A DNA stretch of 64,000 nucleotides from Bog-473 sp963800725 (GCA_963800725.1 CAWDCE010000002.1:22702-86701), one strand, 5' to 3'. Shown: positions 1 through 7,316, numbered from the stretch's first letter. Notes: generated by a model from the sequence alone, not told the origin. Numbers and translations are program-made.

Positions 1-133
1 TTCGAGATTCCGCTTGACAACAAAAAGCGGGTACGCAGGCGCAGATCCGAATATGAACATGGCAGTCGTCTTTGTGAGCCTCAGCATCCTGGGCGGCCCG
101 ACCGCCTCTGGAAGGAGCGTAGAGGGGATGGCC

Positions 134-364
134 TCAACAATGTCCTGTGGAACCACCGTCGCTGGGCCACTTGATGTAAAGGCCGATGCCCGAAACAACA
201 GGGGCGACGTGCCGACACATCGAAGGAGAGGGTCCCAAATTCGAGGCATGCGCAGAGTGTGCCGAAGCGTTCGCCACAGCTCCCGCTTGCGTCCAATCGA
301 TGAAGGACATCGAAAGCACAATTGCTGCAAAAACAATTCCCAGCCGCCGAATCCGTCGAGTCAC
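134..364 (-). CDS. Small secreted protein, unknown function
   Basis: The reading frame gives 76 residues if it starts at the GTG at 364, which has a GGGGGA Shine-Dalgarno about 6 bases upstream; a start at 400 would lack this. Arg-rich residues 3-7 followed by a hydrophobic stretch (LGIVFAAIVLSMSFI, about 9-23) and AVANA look like a signal peptide with a signal-peptidase I site. The remaining 45 residues hold two cysteines and match no family I know. It is the leftmost of a run of small minus-strand genes separated by related palindromes. The call rests on the RBS and signal peptide only. Confidence 0.45.
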   Translation of the reverse strand: MTRRIRRLGIVFAAIVLSMSFIDWTQAGAVANASAHSAHASNLGPSPSMCRHVAPVVSGIGLYIKWPSDGGSTGHC

Positions 365-427
365 GTCTATTCCCCCAGGCGAGAAGGCTACCGCTCGCAC
401 TCTTGAGCCTCAAGGAGTTGATCGACC

Positions 428-449
428 ACGCCTAAGTCCGGCGAAGGGA
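428..449. repeat. Gene-end palindromic element, copy 1
   Basis: Contains ACGCCTAAGTCCGGCG, which is 15 of 16 identical to the copy at 3541. It lies 40 bp past the stop codon of the minus-strand lipoprotein gene 490-981. It is one of about twelve related elements in the first 9.2 kb. Confidence 0.5.
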
Positions 450-489
450 GACAAAGCACGTGGTTCTCGCTCTCAATGATGGATATGCA

Positions 490-981
490 TCAATGCGACG
501 AAACCTGAGGACTCTGAATCAGGATTGGCGCTTGGCTGTCTTCTCCACACCGTCGTGCGCCGGGCGAATCAGATGCACTTGGGAGCGTTCCTCCTGCACT
601 TGTGATTTTGTCGCCCTCACGTGCGACGACCCTTCCTTTTGGGTTGATCAACTCTGTGGGATGGAAACGCACTCGATAACCGTCTGGCCACAGGAAAGCG
701 CGTGTAGATGGTGCCTCGTGAGGAGTCCGCCGAAGTGGTGCAAGCCATGCGCAAGCGCCCGAAGGGGTCAATCCAGCATGAAAGGCGCCTTGGAGGCGAG
801 CCAGCATTGTTCCATCTACCTCCGCTCCATCGGCCGAAGGCAGCGGATACTCCTGAGCAGTGGCGTGAAGGGCGATGGCCGAAGCAGAAACAGGCGGGAC
901 ACTGGGCGATGCACAGCTGAGCGTGAGGGCGAAAGCGAGTAGCGCCGTTCCGGCCGTTGAGCGCTTGAACCGACTTACCAT
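490..981 (-). CDS. Putative lipoprotein
   Basis: A 163-residue protein with a typical lipoprotein signal: basic N-terminus, hydrophobic residues 12-21 and a lipobox ending at Cys23 (TLSC). The mature part has a conserved-looking block around residues 95-125 (WPDGYRVRF, ELINPKG, VVAREGD). I recall this pattern from small exported actinobacterial proteins of unknown role, but the family has no function I can name. The ATG at 981 follows GGGGG by six bases. It is expected to be anchored on the outer face of the membrane. Palindromic elements lie on both sides (428 and 1006). Confidence 0.7.
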   Translation of the reverse strand: MVSRFKRSTAGTALLAFALTLSCASPSVPPVSASAIALHATAQEYPLPSADGAEVDGTMLARLQGAFHAGLTPSGACAWLAPLRRTPHEAPSTRAFLWPDGYRVRFHPTELINPKGRVVAREGDKITSAGGTLPSASDSPGARRCGEDSQAPILIQSPQVSSH

Positions 982-1005
982 TCGATAACCCCCGGGGGTG
1001 ATGGT

Positions 1006-1068
1006 ACGCCCAAGCTGTCGGACAAGTGAACTGTGCAGGCAGTGCCTACCAGCCCTCTGTACCGGGGC
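1006..1068. repeat. Gene-end palindromic element, copy 2
   Basis: The left arm ACGCCCAAGCTGTCGG and right arm CTGTACCGGGGCA match the arms of the compact copy at 3541, but here they are separated by about 35 bp. The element sits 22 bp past the stop of the weak minus-strand frame 1091-1264. Confidence 0.4.
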
Positions 1069-1090
1069 AATGGTTGGTTGATCAAGAACC

Positions 1091-1264
1091 CTAAAGGATC
1101 GTTGATGCGCAAAGACGACAGCGCGCCGCTGTTACTCGGAGCGGTGCACGAAGTACCTCGGCAATCTCTTGGACCAGATGGTTGTCGACATTGAAGCCAC
1201 CCGCAATCTGGAACTGTCCATTGGTGTCCAGTTCTGTCCGTGGCCATGAAGAAGCCCATGCCAT
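1091..1264 (-). CDS. Doubtful small ORF between two palindromic elements
   Basis: The stretch 982-1460 has no clear gene. The best candidate is this 57-residue frame starting at ATG 1264. Upstream, another frame reads GLELFAIEMSKDWAWHG, so a frameshifted longer gene is possible. The only positive sign is that the stop lies 22 bp from a palindromic element, like its neighbours. No family is recognised. Confidence 0.2.
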   Translation of the reverse strand: MAWASSWPRTELDTNGQFQIAGGFNVDNHLVQEIAEVLRAPLRVTAARCRLCASTIL

Positions 1265-1410
1265 GCCCAATCCTTGCTCATCTCGATAGCAAAGAGTTCG
1301 AGACCGGCTCTTCCGCGCCAAATGGTTCACGTCGAGTTGGGGCGGCCTCCGATCGAACCGGGCCGGGTGGGACGGCCTCGTGCTGCGGGCACTATGGGAA
1401 TCCGCTAACA

Positions 1411-1433
1411 GTCTCCCTCCCGGCGACAGGGGC
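1411..1433. repeat. Gene-end palindromic element, copy 3
   Basis: Reads CTCCCTCCCGGCGACAGGGGC. It shares CTCCCGG and GGGGC with copies at 1955, 7516 and 8316 and lies 27 bp past the stop of the gene at 1461-1877. Confidence 0.45.
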
Positions 1434-1460
1434 ACCCTCGGAGCTGCCCGGATTCGGCAC

Positions 1461-1877
1461 TCAGTGGCTGTATTTCTGTGTGTGCGCTTTTCGTAGCGCA
1501 TGAGCGGCTTCGTAGACCGAAGTTGCTCCCGACAGGGCCTCCTCGCCGTACTCCCGGAGGCGCCGGGCTACCTCGGCTACCGCATCCTCGATCTCATCGG
1601 GCGAGCCAGGGAACTGCCCGGGCAGGCGTTGGCCCGCAAGGGAGAGAACCTCCGCCTCCGTGAGAGTGTCTTTCGGATGAGCCACCAAGCCCACGCGGAA
1701 GCCCACGAAATGATCGATCCGATCACGGAACAAGAGAACGAATACCCCGGCAGGCGATTCGTAGCGAACCCGTTCACTTTCTTCGTCGGTCAGGCTGAAC
1801 CCGGATGCCTCCAAAAAGCCGACGTTGCGTTTGACCGCCTTCGGAAAGCCCCAATCCCACGCCTCAGTCTCAGTCAT
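1461..1877 (-). CDS. Hypothetical protein, 138 aa
   Basis: An acidic, soluble protein without signal peptide or membrane segment. The middle (GVFVLLFRDRIDHFVGFRVG, about residues 44-63) looks like two beta strands, and the C-terminal half is predicted helical (DEIEDAVAEVARRLREYGEE). This alternating pattern suggests a compact alpha/beta domain. No family is recognised. The frame is long, of coding-like composition and flanked by palindromic elements on both sides. Confidence 0.6.
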   Translation of the reverse strand: MTETEAWDWGFPKAVKRNVGFLEASGFSLTDEESERVRYESPAGVFVLLFRDRIDHFVGFRVGLVAHPKDTLTEAEVLSLAGQRLPGQFPGSPDEIEDAVAEVARRLREYGEEALSGATSVYEAAHALRKAHTQKYSH

Positions 1878-1954
1878 GTGAATGAGGTTAGAAGCGGCGC
1901 CAGGGTCATCCGGTATCGCCGGATTCCACTCGGACGCGGAGCGATCACTCCGCT

Positions 1955-1998
1955 ATTCCAATGGCGCCGGAGTGCCCACCCTCCCGGTACGTTGGGAT
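1955..1998. repeat. Gene-end palindromic element, copy 4
   Basis: An imperfect inverted repeat of 44 bp. The left arm ATTCCAATGGCGCCGGAG pairs with the reverse complement of the right arm, ATCCCAACGTACCGGGAG, at about 13 of 18 positions. The right arm ends GTTGGGA, close to an integron attC core (GTTRRRY) but with A in the last position. It lies 7 bp past the stop of the lipoprotein gene at 2006. Confidence 0.5.
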
Positions 1999-2005
1999 GG
2001 ATTCA

Positions 2006-2662
2006 TCATGGTCCTGGGCAAAGCGATTCTGAGTTGTTAGTTGGGTAGACGACACCCCCAGTTGGGTCCATTCGCTCTTGCGCATCTTCGAGACTGATCG
2101 TGTGAGGAACCGAGAGAGTCCTGCCTGGGAGCAACATCTCTCCGTTGTACCCATCGTTGAATGAAAGCAACGTTGCTTCCTGGGTGGCGGCACTGTAGGA
2201 AAAAAGTGCAGAAATACAAGCACCTCCACGGTCATAGGATGTGAAGACGAGGTATTGGCCTCCGGTAGCGACTTGACCGGTGTTGCCGACGATACCCGTA
2301 AGCCCAGGCAGGGTAGGTGCAAACAACACCCCATTCGGGTTTCCTTGAAGAACGGCATCGACCCTGATCGCGGCGGTCAACGTACCGGCTGGATGGGGCG
2401 CTTGGGTGACGGTGATCAGCGCAACCAAGTTCGCTGAAGACGCCAATACGGTGATGGCGTCGTGATCCGATGGATATTCACAACCCGGAGGACATGGACT
2501 TGAAGTCGTGGTGATTGTCGGCACCGTGGTGGTCGTGGTACTGGTAGTCGATGTGGTTGCATCAGATCTAAGTGCACGATTCGCGGCTGCTTCCGTTTGT
2601 GAAGTACGCGAACACGAAATGCATCCCAAGAGGACCAGCATGATCCCTATTGTGAGCCGCAT
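2006..2662 (-). CDS. Putative lipoprotein with Thr/Ser-rich linker
   Basis: Starting at ATG 2662 gives 218 residues beginning MRLTIGIMLVLLGCISC, a lipoprotein signal with candidate lipobox cysteines in GCISC; ATG 2677 is an alternative. A low-complexity Thr/Ser linker of about 25 residues follows, typical of surface lipoproteins that hold a domain away from the membrane. The folded part (about residues 60-215) has beta-rich strings such as ITVLASSANLVALITV, AAIRVDAVLQGN and GGQYLVFTSY. This resembles uncharacterised exported domains whose members read VxxVLxG and YLxF. Function is unknown. Confidence 0.65.
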   Translation of the reverse strand: MRLTIGIMLVLLGCISCSRTSQTEAAANRALRSDATTSTTSTTTTTVPTITTTSSPCPPGCEYPSDHDAITVLASSANLVALITVTQAPHPAGTLTAAIRVDAVLQGNPNGVLFAPTLPGLTGIVGNTGQVATGGQYLVFTSYDRGGACISALFSYSAATQEATLLSFNDGYNGEMLLPGRTLSVPHTISLEDAQERMDPTGGVVYPTNNSESLCPGP

Positions 2663-2724
2663 ACGTGCAAACCCCATATCGCAACCATAAGCGGCATTGC
2701 GAGGGAACCGACGATCGAGGCACT

Positions 2725-2769
2725 GTCCCCAACGTGCCACACGGTGTCACCCTCCCGGAGTGCTTGGAC
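2725..2769. repeat. Gene-end palindromic element, copy 5
   Basis: The left arm is GTCCCCAACGTGCC. The right part is GTCACCCTCCCGGAGTGC followed by TTGGAC. The TCACCCTCCCGG string recurs in copies 4 and 9. It lies 13 bp past the stop of the HTH gene at 2783. Confidence 0.5.
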
Positions 2770-2782
2770 TCCCTGGCGAGTC

Positions 2783-3487
2783 CTAGAGGGTCACCTCGCC
2801 GTAATCATCTTCGAGCCACCGACGGACGGACTCCTCAGCCCGCGCCAACCCGGCGCCTTCGCCGTCGACCCAGCCGTATCTCCGCACCTTTCCGTCATCG
2901 GTCTTAGGTTGATACCGTCGCTCGTCGGGCCAAGGCTCTCGTGTAGCCCAAACAATGCCGACCCACCGGTTGTGGTCGACCTCCAGTGCCGTTCTCCCGG
3001 ATTCGACGTCAGTCACCCAGGCAATGGAGCCATTTATGCGACTCGCCAACTCCTCCACGGATAGACCGGTCCGCTCCCGTCGTCGCCTGAGGTCCTCCCC
3101 CAACTTGATTGACGCTTGCGCTCGCTGAAGGGACCGCTTCTCCCTAACTCGCTTCCGCCCAGCCTCGGCCATCAGAAGTGCGTCCTCATGCCTGCCCCGT
3201 GGATCGTCGGATGAAAACACGGTCATTGTGTCCTCGGGGGGAGGACCGACTCCGGCCCACAAATACTCCGAACCGTCCAAGTTGATGAAGACTTGATCCG
3301 CTCCTCGATCCCGCCACCACTGCACTGCTTCGCTGGCATCGAGGAAATCGGGGCCAGGTTCCATATCTTGCCCGCCAGGTACCTCACGGTGCCCACCCCA
3401 GGAAGGCTTCAACTCCTCCTCCGCATCAGGGTCGGTCCAGCCATAGTCAAAGGTCAGAAATACCTGCCCGAATGACTTCTCGCTCAC
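2783..3487 (-). CDS. XRE-like helix-turn-helix protein with N-terminal unknown domain
   Basis: A 234-residue soluble protein. Residues 1-100 form an acidic region with no family I recognise (FGQVFLTFDYGW; WWRDRGADQVFINLDG). Residues 120-170 look like an XRE/Cro helix-turn-helix (LGEDLRRRRERTGLSVEELA, then WVTDVESGRT), the usual scaffold for DNA binding. Residues 180-234 include VRRYGWVDGEG and end in a basic/acidic helix. A role as a repressor or antitoxin-like regulator is inference. No partner toxin is visible next to it, and it sits alone between two palindromic elements. Confidence 0.6.
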   Translation of the reverse strand: MSEKSFGQVFLTFDYGWTDPDAEEELKPSWGGHREVPGGQDMEPGPDFLDASEAVQWWRDRGADQVFINLDGSEYLWAGVGPPPEDTMTVFSSDDPRGRHEDALLMAEAGRKRVREKRSLQRAQASIKLGEDLRRRRERTGLSVEELASRINGSIAWVTDVESGRTALEVDHNRWVGIVWATREPWPDERRYQPKTDDGKVRRYGWVDGEGAGLARAEESVRRWLEDDYGEVTL

Positions 3488-3540
3488 AACTCCCAGCGTA
3501 AATCAATCGGCTTTCACGTATCACTGAAGTGCCATCAGTC

Positions 3541-3565
3541 ACGCCCAAGTCCGGCGTACCGGGGC
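3541..3565. repeat. Gene-end palindromic element, copy 6 (compact form)
   Basis: ACGCCCAAGTCCGGCG followed directly by TACCGGGGC forms the shortest version of the element, with GCCC and GGGC arms around a CCGG centre. It lies 17 bp past the stop of the winged-helix gene at 3583. Confidence 0.5.
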
Positions 3566-3582
3566 AGGGGTCACACAGAAGC

Positions 3583-4035
3583 TCACGCCCCGGAAAGGCG
3601 GGGCTTCACATTGCGTGACCGAGGCGGTGCTGGAGTTGGACGATCTCGACGTGATCGTTGCGCTTGGAGGCCTTTTGCCTCATCCGTTGACGAAATATTC
3701 AAAGCCTCAAACTGGATCACTAGCTGCTTCATGGCATCCATCTGACTCGCCAATGCGACTTGGCCAACTCTTGTGATTTCGGCCCAGGTCCGGGGACGCC
3801 GCCCTTCATAACCCTTTGTGATTTTGATGAGTCTCTCTGCAGCGAGGATCTCTAAGTGTCGGCCAAGGTTACCGTCGGTGAGTTGCAGCGCCGACTTCAG
3901 GTATGTGAAGTCGGCACGCCGGCTTTCCGCAAGAACCGTGAGAATGCCCAGTCTCGTGCGCTGGTGGACGATTTCGGTCAAGCCCGTCGAGGGGTGCAGG
4001 GCAACGGAGTCATCGTTGGGTGCCACATCAACCAT
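3583..4035 (-). CDS. Winged-helix transcriptional regulator (HTH_34-like)
   Basis: From ATG 4035 the protein is 150 residues. Residues 15-95 fit the winged-helix pattern of HTH_34 regulators: VHQRTRLGILTVLAE, then FTYLKSALQLTDGNLGRHLE as the recognition helix region, then a wing with EGRRPRTWAEITRVGQ. The C-terminal 40 residues are a basic tail. The start overlaps the stop of the membrane-protein gene by 8 bases (ATGGTTGA), so the two are translationally coupled. Known two-gene pairs of this kind control their own operon. The palindrome in front of the operon (4647-4671) is the likely operator. Confidence 0.75.
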   Translation of the reverse strand: MVDVAPNDDSVALHPSTGLTEIVHQRTRLGILTVLAESRRADFTYLKSALQLTDGNLGRHLEILAAERLIKITKGYEGRRPRTWAEITRVGQVALASQMDAMKQLVIQFEALNISSTDEAKGLQAQRSRRDRPTPAPPRSRNVKPRLSGA

Positions 4036-4624
4036 GGGAGCCCCGTTCCGCGTGCTGGGCGAGCAATCCTCCGACAATGAGTGCCAATCCGAGTATCCCG
4101 AAGACGAGCGAAGATGACCAGGAAAAATAGCCGTCATCCGAACGATAGAGGCCCAGCGTGTCGGCCAAAGAGTAGAGACGATTGCTGATCAAAGAGAGGT
4201 GCTCGAGTCCGCCGACGACACCGAACACGAGAGCCCAGATCGCCAACTGCAGGTTTCGCTGCAACATGGCAATGATCATGAGGGCAATCCCGACGAGCGA
4301 GTATGACCCAAGAGCCAACCCGAGGATCGGAAGTAGCAACAGCGTCAAAATGGCGGCGACCGTGTACGCACGTTCTCGACCGCCCAGCCCGACGGCGATC
4401 TCTCTTCTCCGATAAATGAGCGCCACTGACAGGAACCCAACAGGAGCCAAGAGAACGAGAACCAGAGTTCCTGCCCAACTCACCATTGGCTCAATCACTG
4501 CAGCGATCAACGTGATTGAGCCGAAAACAATGAGCGGTACCGACGTCGCCCGTCGGTCGCCCTTGACTCGACGCTGGACGGCTCCTACGTCGCCCAGCAT
4601 CTCTTTCGCAGTTGCGGAATCCAT
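4028..4624 (-). CDS. Polytopic membrane protein, operon partner of the winged-helix regulator
   Basis: A 198-residue protein with about five hydrophobic segments: roughly residues 28-45 (VPLIVFGSITLIAAVI), 48-68, 87-107, 110-140 and 172-188. The N-terminal 25 residues are soluble. No catalytic motif is seen. It resembles the small membrane proteins co-transcribed with HTH_34 or PadR-type regulators, whose substrate is unknown. Its 3' end overlaps the regulator gene. The promoter region upstream carries a direct repeat and a perfect palindrome. Confidence 0.7.
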   Translation of the reverse strand: MDSATAKEMLGDVGAVQRRVKGDRRATSVPLIVFGSITLIAAVIEPMVSWAGTLVLVLLAPVGFLSVALIYRRREIAVGLGGRERAYTVAAILTLLLLPILGLALGSYSLVGIALMIIAMLQRNLQLAIWALVFGVVGGLEHLSLISNRLYSLADTLGLYRSDDGYFSWSSSLVFGILGLALIVGGLLAQHAERGSHG

Positions 4625-4646
4625 AACTTGCCCACTTCCGGGTGAC

Positions 4647-4671
4647 TACTCTATAGCACAGAGTACTCTAT
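4647..4671. promoter_or_regulatory. Probable operator/promoter of the 4624-3583 operon
   Basis: TACTCTAT occurs twice, at 4647 and 4664 (17-bp period), and AGAGTACTCT at 4660-4669 is a perfect palindrome. On the minus strand TGCTATAGA makes an extended -10-like box 25-30 bp before the ATG at 4624. A winged-helix regulator is encoded in the operon, so autoregulation through this site is a reasonable inference. Confidence 0.5.
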
Positions 4672-4688
4672 GGCAGGCGGAATGGCTA

Positions 4689-4709
4689 GCCCCGATGTGC
4701 CGTACGGGG
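4689..4709. repeat. Gene-end palindromic element, copy 7
   Basis: GCCCCGATGTGCCGTACGGGG matches the copy at 9147 and marks the left edge of the 165-bp direct repeat. No coding gene ends right beside it. Confidence 0.5.
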
Positions 4710-4863
4710 ACGCTCGAAAGGGGCGCTGCCCATTCAAAGTTCACCGGAATCCGGTGGAGCCGAGTGTGGGTTCGTTGCGGCACTGCTGTTGGGCTTGCAT
4801 GCGCCTAGCAAGCGCAAATGGAGCGGATGACGGGATTCGAACCCGCGACCCTCACCTTGGCAA
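4699..4863. repeat. 165-bp direct repeat, left copy (att-like)
   Basis: Matches 9158-9322 with three mismatches by eye (98%). It includes about 120 bp of tRNA flank plus the 3' 45 nt of tRNA-Gly. Identity stops abruptly in the anticodon loop (TTGGCAA), a common crossover point for tyrosine integrases. The two copies lie 4459 bp apart. Confidence 0.8.
4819..4863 (-). pseudogene. tRNA-Gly 3' fragment
   Basis: Identical to the 3' 45 nt of the intact tRNA-Gly at 9278-9352, including the CCA end, T arm and anticodon, but the 5' half is missing. It cannot fold as a tRNA. It is best read as the displaced 3' end left by an integration event. Confidence 0.8.
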
Positions 4864-5116
4864 TGTGGAGAATTCGGTCCACCGAGTTCGCTCCAGTCTT
4901 TGGAACTGGGCCGAATCCTTCTCAGTTTCCAGCTGGTCCACCAGATGTTGGGCCGTAGTAGAGCGCTCTACTGAGAGCTGCGACCACATAGTTTCGTCGC
5001 GAAGCCCATTGCCCACCCTCCGGTCTGGACCGCTTCAACGTCATTTGAGGCTCGTCCCTCTTAGGATCGCCATTCGAACTTGCCGACCTATTGACTGGTG
5101 CGCCTCAGTTCCTCGG
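4864..5116. other. Noncoding stretch with palindromes
   Basis: No gene is seen. A perfect 16-bp palindrome AGTAGAGCGCTCTACT lies at 4957-4972. Its core AGAGCGCTCT has the same AGAGNNCTCT form as the operator palindrome at 4660, so the same regulator might bind both. TGGAACTG and CAGTTTCCA (around 4900-4931) form a further inverted repeat. Confidence 0.4.
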
Positions 5117-5497
5117 CTATCGCCCGAGCACGCCGTTTGGGCTCACCTGGGCGGAGCCGATACCTACGACCGCACAGATAATGGCTCCAATCGCGATCAA
5201 TCCCCTGACGCCACCCCCTCCCGCAAGGGCCGTAATGACCATGCCGGCGATGGCGAAGACAAACCACGGCTGACCATCAGCCCACTGACTCGGTTGCTCG
5301 CCGGCGTTGACGGATTCAGGCTCCCAAGGCACAAGTCCAAATGTCTGAATGTCACCTGGAGCTTCGTCGTACCCTTCGACCAACCCATCCTTGAAGAGGT
5401 TCGTTGCTACGCCGTGCGAAAAGTAGCGAGCATCATGCACGCCAGTCGGATCCTTATACCATCCCTGAGCCGGGCCGCTTGGCTCTAAATCGCTCAT
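5117..5497 (-). CDS. DUF2510-like domain membrane protein
   Basis: From ATG 5497 the protein is 126 residues. The N-terminal 40 residues carry a variant of the DUF2510 pattern (GWYKDPTGVHDARYFSHG, then LFKDGLVEGYDEAP). Two hydrophobic segments follow at about 80-97 (WFVFAIAGMVITALAGG) and 99-115, so the domain is tethered to the membrane. The same N-terminal pattern recurs in the plus-strand gene at 5937. DUF2510 proteins have no established activity; a role at the envelope is inference. No palindrome clearly marks its 3' end. Confidence 0.65.
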   Translation of the reverse strand: MSDLEPSGPAQGWYKDPTGVHDARYFSHGVATNLFKDGLVEGYDEAPGDIQTFGLVPWEPESVNAGEQPSQWADGQPWFVFAIAGMVITALAGGGGVRGLIAIGAIICAVVGIGSAQVSPNGVLGR

Positions 5498-5550
5498 AGG
5501 CAAACTCTACGCCGCATGATTCCCTCAGGCGCCGATGGGCGCAAACCAAT

Positions 5551-5580
5551 CCCGGCGAACGGGGCGAAGCACTTGGGACA
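5551..5580. repeat. Gene-end palindromic element, copy 8
   Basis: CCCGGCGAACGGGGCG is followed by AAGCACTTGGGACA, so both the CCCGGCG..GGGGC core and a CTTGGGAC arm are present. It abuts the stop codon of the gene at 5581 directly. Confidence 0.5.
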
Positions 5581-5835
5581 TCAGTCCGAAAGCTTGGCGA
5601 AGAGCGTGGTACCGCCACGGCTCGTGAGCATCCCGCCACGCTTCGCTCCAACCCTCACCGACTCGCCGAGAGAGTCGAAGACCTCTACTTCGTCTGGGCC
5701 ATAGTTCCAGACGGCCAGGGCGTTGCGGTTTGCCGAATCATCGAGCTCCCTCGGCACACCGACCTCGAGCAGAATGATCTGTGCAGACACGGGAAGCGGA
5801 GTTCCCAAGGCACAGTATTGGATGGCGGCAGGCAT
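5581..5835 (-). CDS. Hypothetical protein, 84 aa
   Basis: A short soluble protein rich in beta-type residues (AQIILLEVGVPRE, ALAVWNYGPDEVEVFDSLG, SVRVGAKRGG). No signal peptide or membrane helix. No family is recognised. It is divergent from the gene at 5937 across a 100-bp gap that must hold both promoters. The palindromic element touches its stop codon. Confidence 0.5.
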   Translation of the reverse strand: MPAAIQYCALGTPLPVSAQIILLEVGVPRELDDSANRNALAVWNYGPDEVEVFDSLGESVRVGAKRGGMLTSRGGTTLFAKLSD

Positions 5836-5936
5836 GACGCCAGCGTAACTTCACGACGTCATCACTCTTCCGACGCGTTGGTCAGCTGAATCTTTCGATC
5901 GTCCCACCACGAGCTTGAAGCTGACAGAGTTATCCC

Positions 5937-6365
5937 GTGCGAGACGACGAGCTGGAGGGCTGGTATACCGATCCGTTTGATCGCCATGAGGCCCGCTGGA
6001 TGTCGCGCGGCACGCCGACGAGTCTGGTTCGAGATGGACAAGCGGAAAGTATTGATCCGGTCTCAGACGAGCCCTTCACGGTGACGCCCCTGAGGATCAC
6101 CTATGCCGAGCAGGAGCCGGGAGCTGACTCGGATCGATTCTTCAAATCCAATGGAGGCATCGTCGTACCTGGGGGCGTCGTAACGATCGAGCCACATCTC
6201 ACCAGCAATGAGCATTTGGCGGTCGCCAAGATTGCGCTGCAGTCAACGACCGGGTTGGGTGCACTTCGCGTACAGAGGGACATCGTGGTGTGGGATGCAG
6301 CACACGAGCACCAGCTCTATCGAGATGGCCCGTACAACTCAATTACCCGTCAGCCCTCCGCTTGA
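5937..6365 (+). CDS. DUF2510-like domain protein, hypothetical
   Basis: From GTG 5937 the protein is 142 residues. Residues 5-45 read GWYTDPFDRHEARWMSRG then TSLVRDGQAESIDP, the same domain type as in the gene at 5117, without membrane segments. The rest is a beta-rich region with no family match (GGIVVPGGVVTIEP). The frame ends at 6365, but coding-like sequence continues in another frame to 6549. The two may be one frameshifted gene or two overlapping ones. Confidence 0.6.
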   Translation: MRDDELEGWYTDPFDRHEARWMSRGTPTSLVRDGQAESIDPVSDEPFTVTPLRITYAEQEPGADSDRFFKSNGGIVVPGGVVTIEPHLTSNEHLAVAKIALQSTTGLGALRVQRDIVVWDAAHEHQLYRDGPYNSITRQPSA

Positions 6366-6549
6366 GCGAATCGTGGCAGAGCTCACCCGGGACGGTATAG
6401 ACCAATTCATTTCCAGTCGAGGTGGTGGCAAGTCGCGTGTTGTCTCCGTCACACGCAACACGCAGGGGCAGATCACGGGGCAGGCCGCGCTCACGGGGAT
6501 CGAGTACTACTGGGAAAAGGTTGCTCGAATCTTCAAACGAAGCAGATAA
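6325..6549 (+). CDS. Small ORF overlapping the previous gene (or its frameshifted end)
   Basis: ATG 6325 gives 74 residues (LERIVAELTRDGIDQFISSR, GIEYYWEKVARIFKRSR) with a GAG just before the start. The overlap of 41 bases with the upstream gene is longer than usual. A single-base error near 6350 would fuse the two into one protein of about 204 residues. No family is recognised in either case. Confidence 0.45.
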   Translation: MARTTQLPVSPPLERIVAELTRDGIDQFISSRGGGKSRVVSVTRNTQGQITGQAALTGIEYYWEKVARIFKRSR

Positions 6550-6579
6550 TCACGGCGGTTCCCGGATCGGCTTCGCCTG
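6550..6579. terminator. Possible bidirectional hairpin between convergent genes
   Basis: CGGATCGG and CCGATCG, separated by about 20 bp, can pair in the gap between the plus-strand gene ending at 6549 and the minus-strand gene ending at 6580. There is no T-run. It shows little likeness to the recurring palindrome family. Confidence 0.3.
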
Positions 6580-7189
6580 CTAGCGCCTACCCGATCGCTT
6601 TAGAAGCGCTGTCGCTTCCTTGCCAAATGTCGGGTCTTCGGCGAGAGATTCCAGAACCCGCCGTCCGTCTTCGCCGCCAAGGCGTTTGATGGGCCGAAGG
6701 AAGTAGATCCTCGACATACCACGGGATTCAAGCGAGAGGAACTGGATCAGATCGCCAAGTTGGGCCTTCGTTGCACATGCAGCCAAGGCGACGGCAGTTC
6801 CGTCTTCCTCCCCAGGCCCGCGAGCAGCCAGGTAGAGGGCCTTTAGCTGCTCCCACCACGCCACCGAAGGCTTAACGGCCAAGGCGCGGCCAAGGCCCTC
6901 CATGACGCGTTCGGGGTAGGCCCCGTGCTCAAGATGATCGAGAGAGGACCGGGAGAGCATCCGGATAAGGCTCGGAGGTGTTGACCAGATCCCATACCGA
7001 TGAAACCTCCACGCCCGCTTCCCGCAAGTCCCGCACGATTGGCTGCTCGGCAATGCGTAGTTCATCGGCCCTCACCTTGAGGGCGACGTCGTGCTCAGCC
7101 TTCTTCCGTTGGTATTCCGGATCGGCCGCGAGCTGCGCTGCTAGCTCCGTCGCCGAAATCGGGCCAGAAGATCGCTTGTCGGATGCCAC
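6580..7189 (-). CDS. HEAT-like repeat protein, frameshifted
   Basis: Two frames join into one protein of about 203 residues. The N-terminal part (from ATG 7189) has ISATELAAQLAADPEYQRKK, LREAGVEVSSVWDLVNTS and YPDALPVL. In the next frame follow LDHLEHGAYPERVMEGLGRA, LKALYLA and GLIQF-type helices to 6580. I know this as a HEAT-like family of unknown function common in small accessory genes. The join is at 6945 or so: CCGGTCCTCTCTCGATCAT reads PVLLDHLEH if one T is removed. It is a one-base insertion, real or a sequencing error. Confidence 0.7.
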
Positions 7190-7228
7190 AGTGTCGAAAA
7201 CCCTATGTCGGCGACCGGCCCGAGGGGC

Positions 7229-7294
7229 GATCCCCTAAGTGCCTGCTTGGTGTCACCCCATCCCTCAGAGCATTGTCACTGTACTGGGGCGATC
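7229..7294. repeat. Gene-end palindromic element, copy 9 (long form)
   Basis: The left arm GATCCCCTAAGTG and right arm CACTGTACTGGGGCGATC pair imperfectly across a 35-bp middle that includes GGTGTCACCCC. It lies between the divergent genes 6580-7189 and 7317-7511. Confidence 0.5.
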
Positions 7295-7316
7295 CCGCCT
7301 GGCAAAGTGTCGGGCC

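Noticed and set aside
1..87. Possible partial minus-strand ORF (MLRLTKTTAMFIFG...) running off the left edge
   Set aside because: Only 29 codons are visible, the ribosome-binding site is weak and no family is recognisable.
4670..5488. 272-codon plus-strand ORF
   Set aside because: It runs through the tRNA fragment and antisense to the DUF2510-like gene. Composition is that of a shadow frame.
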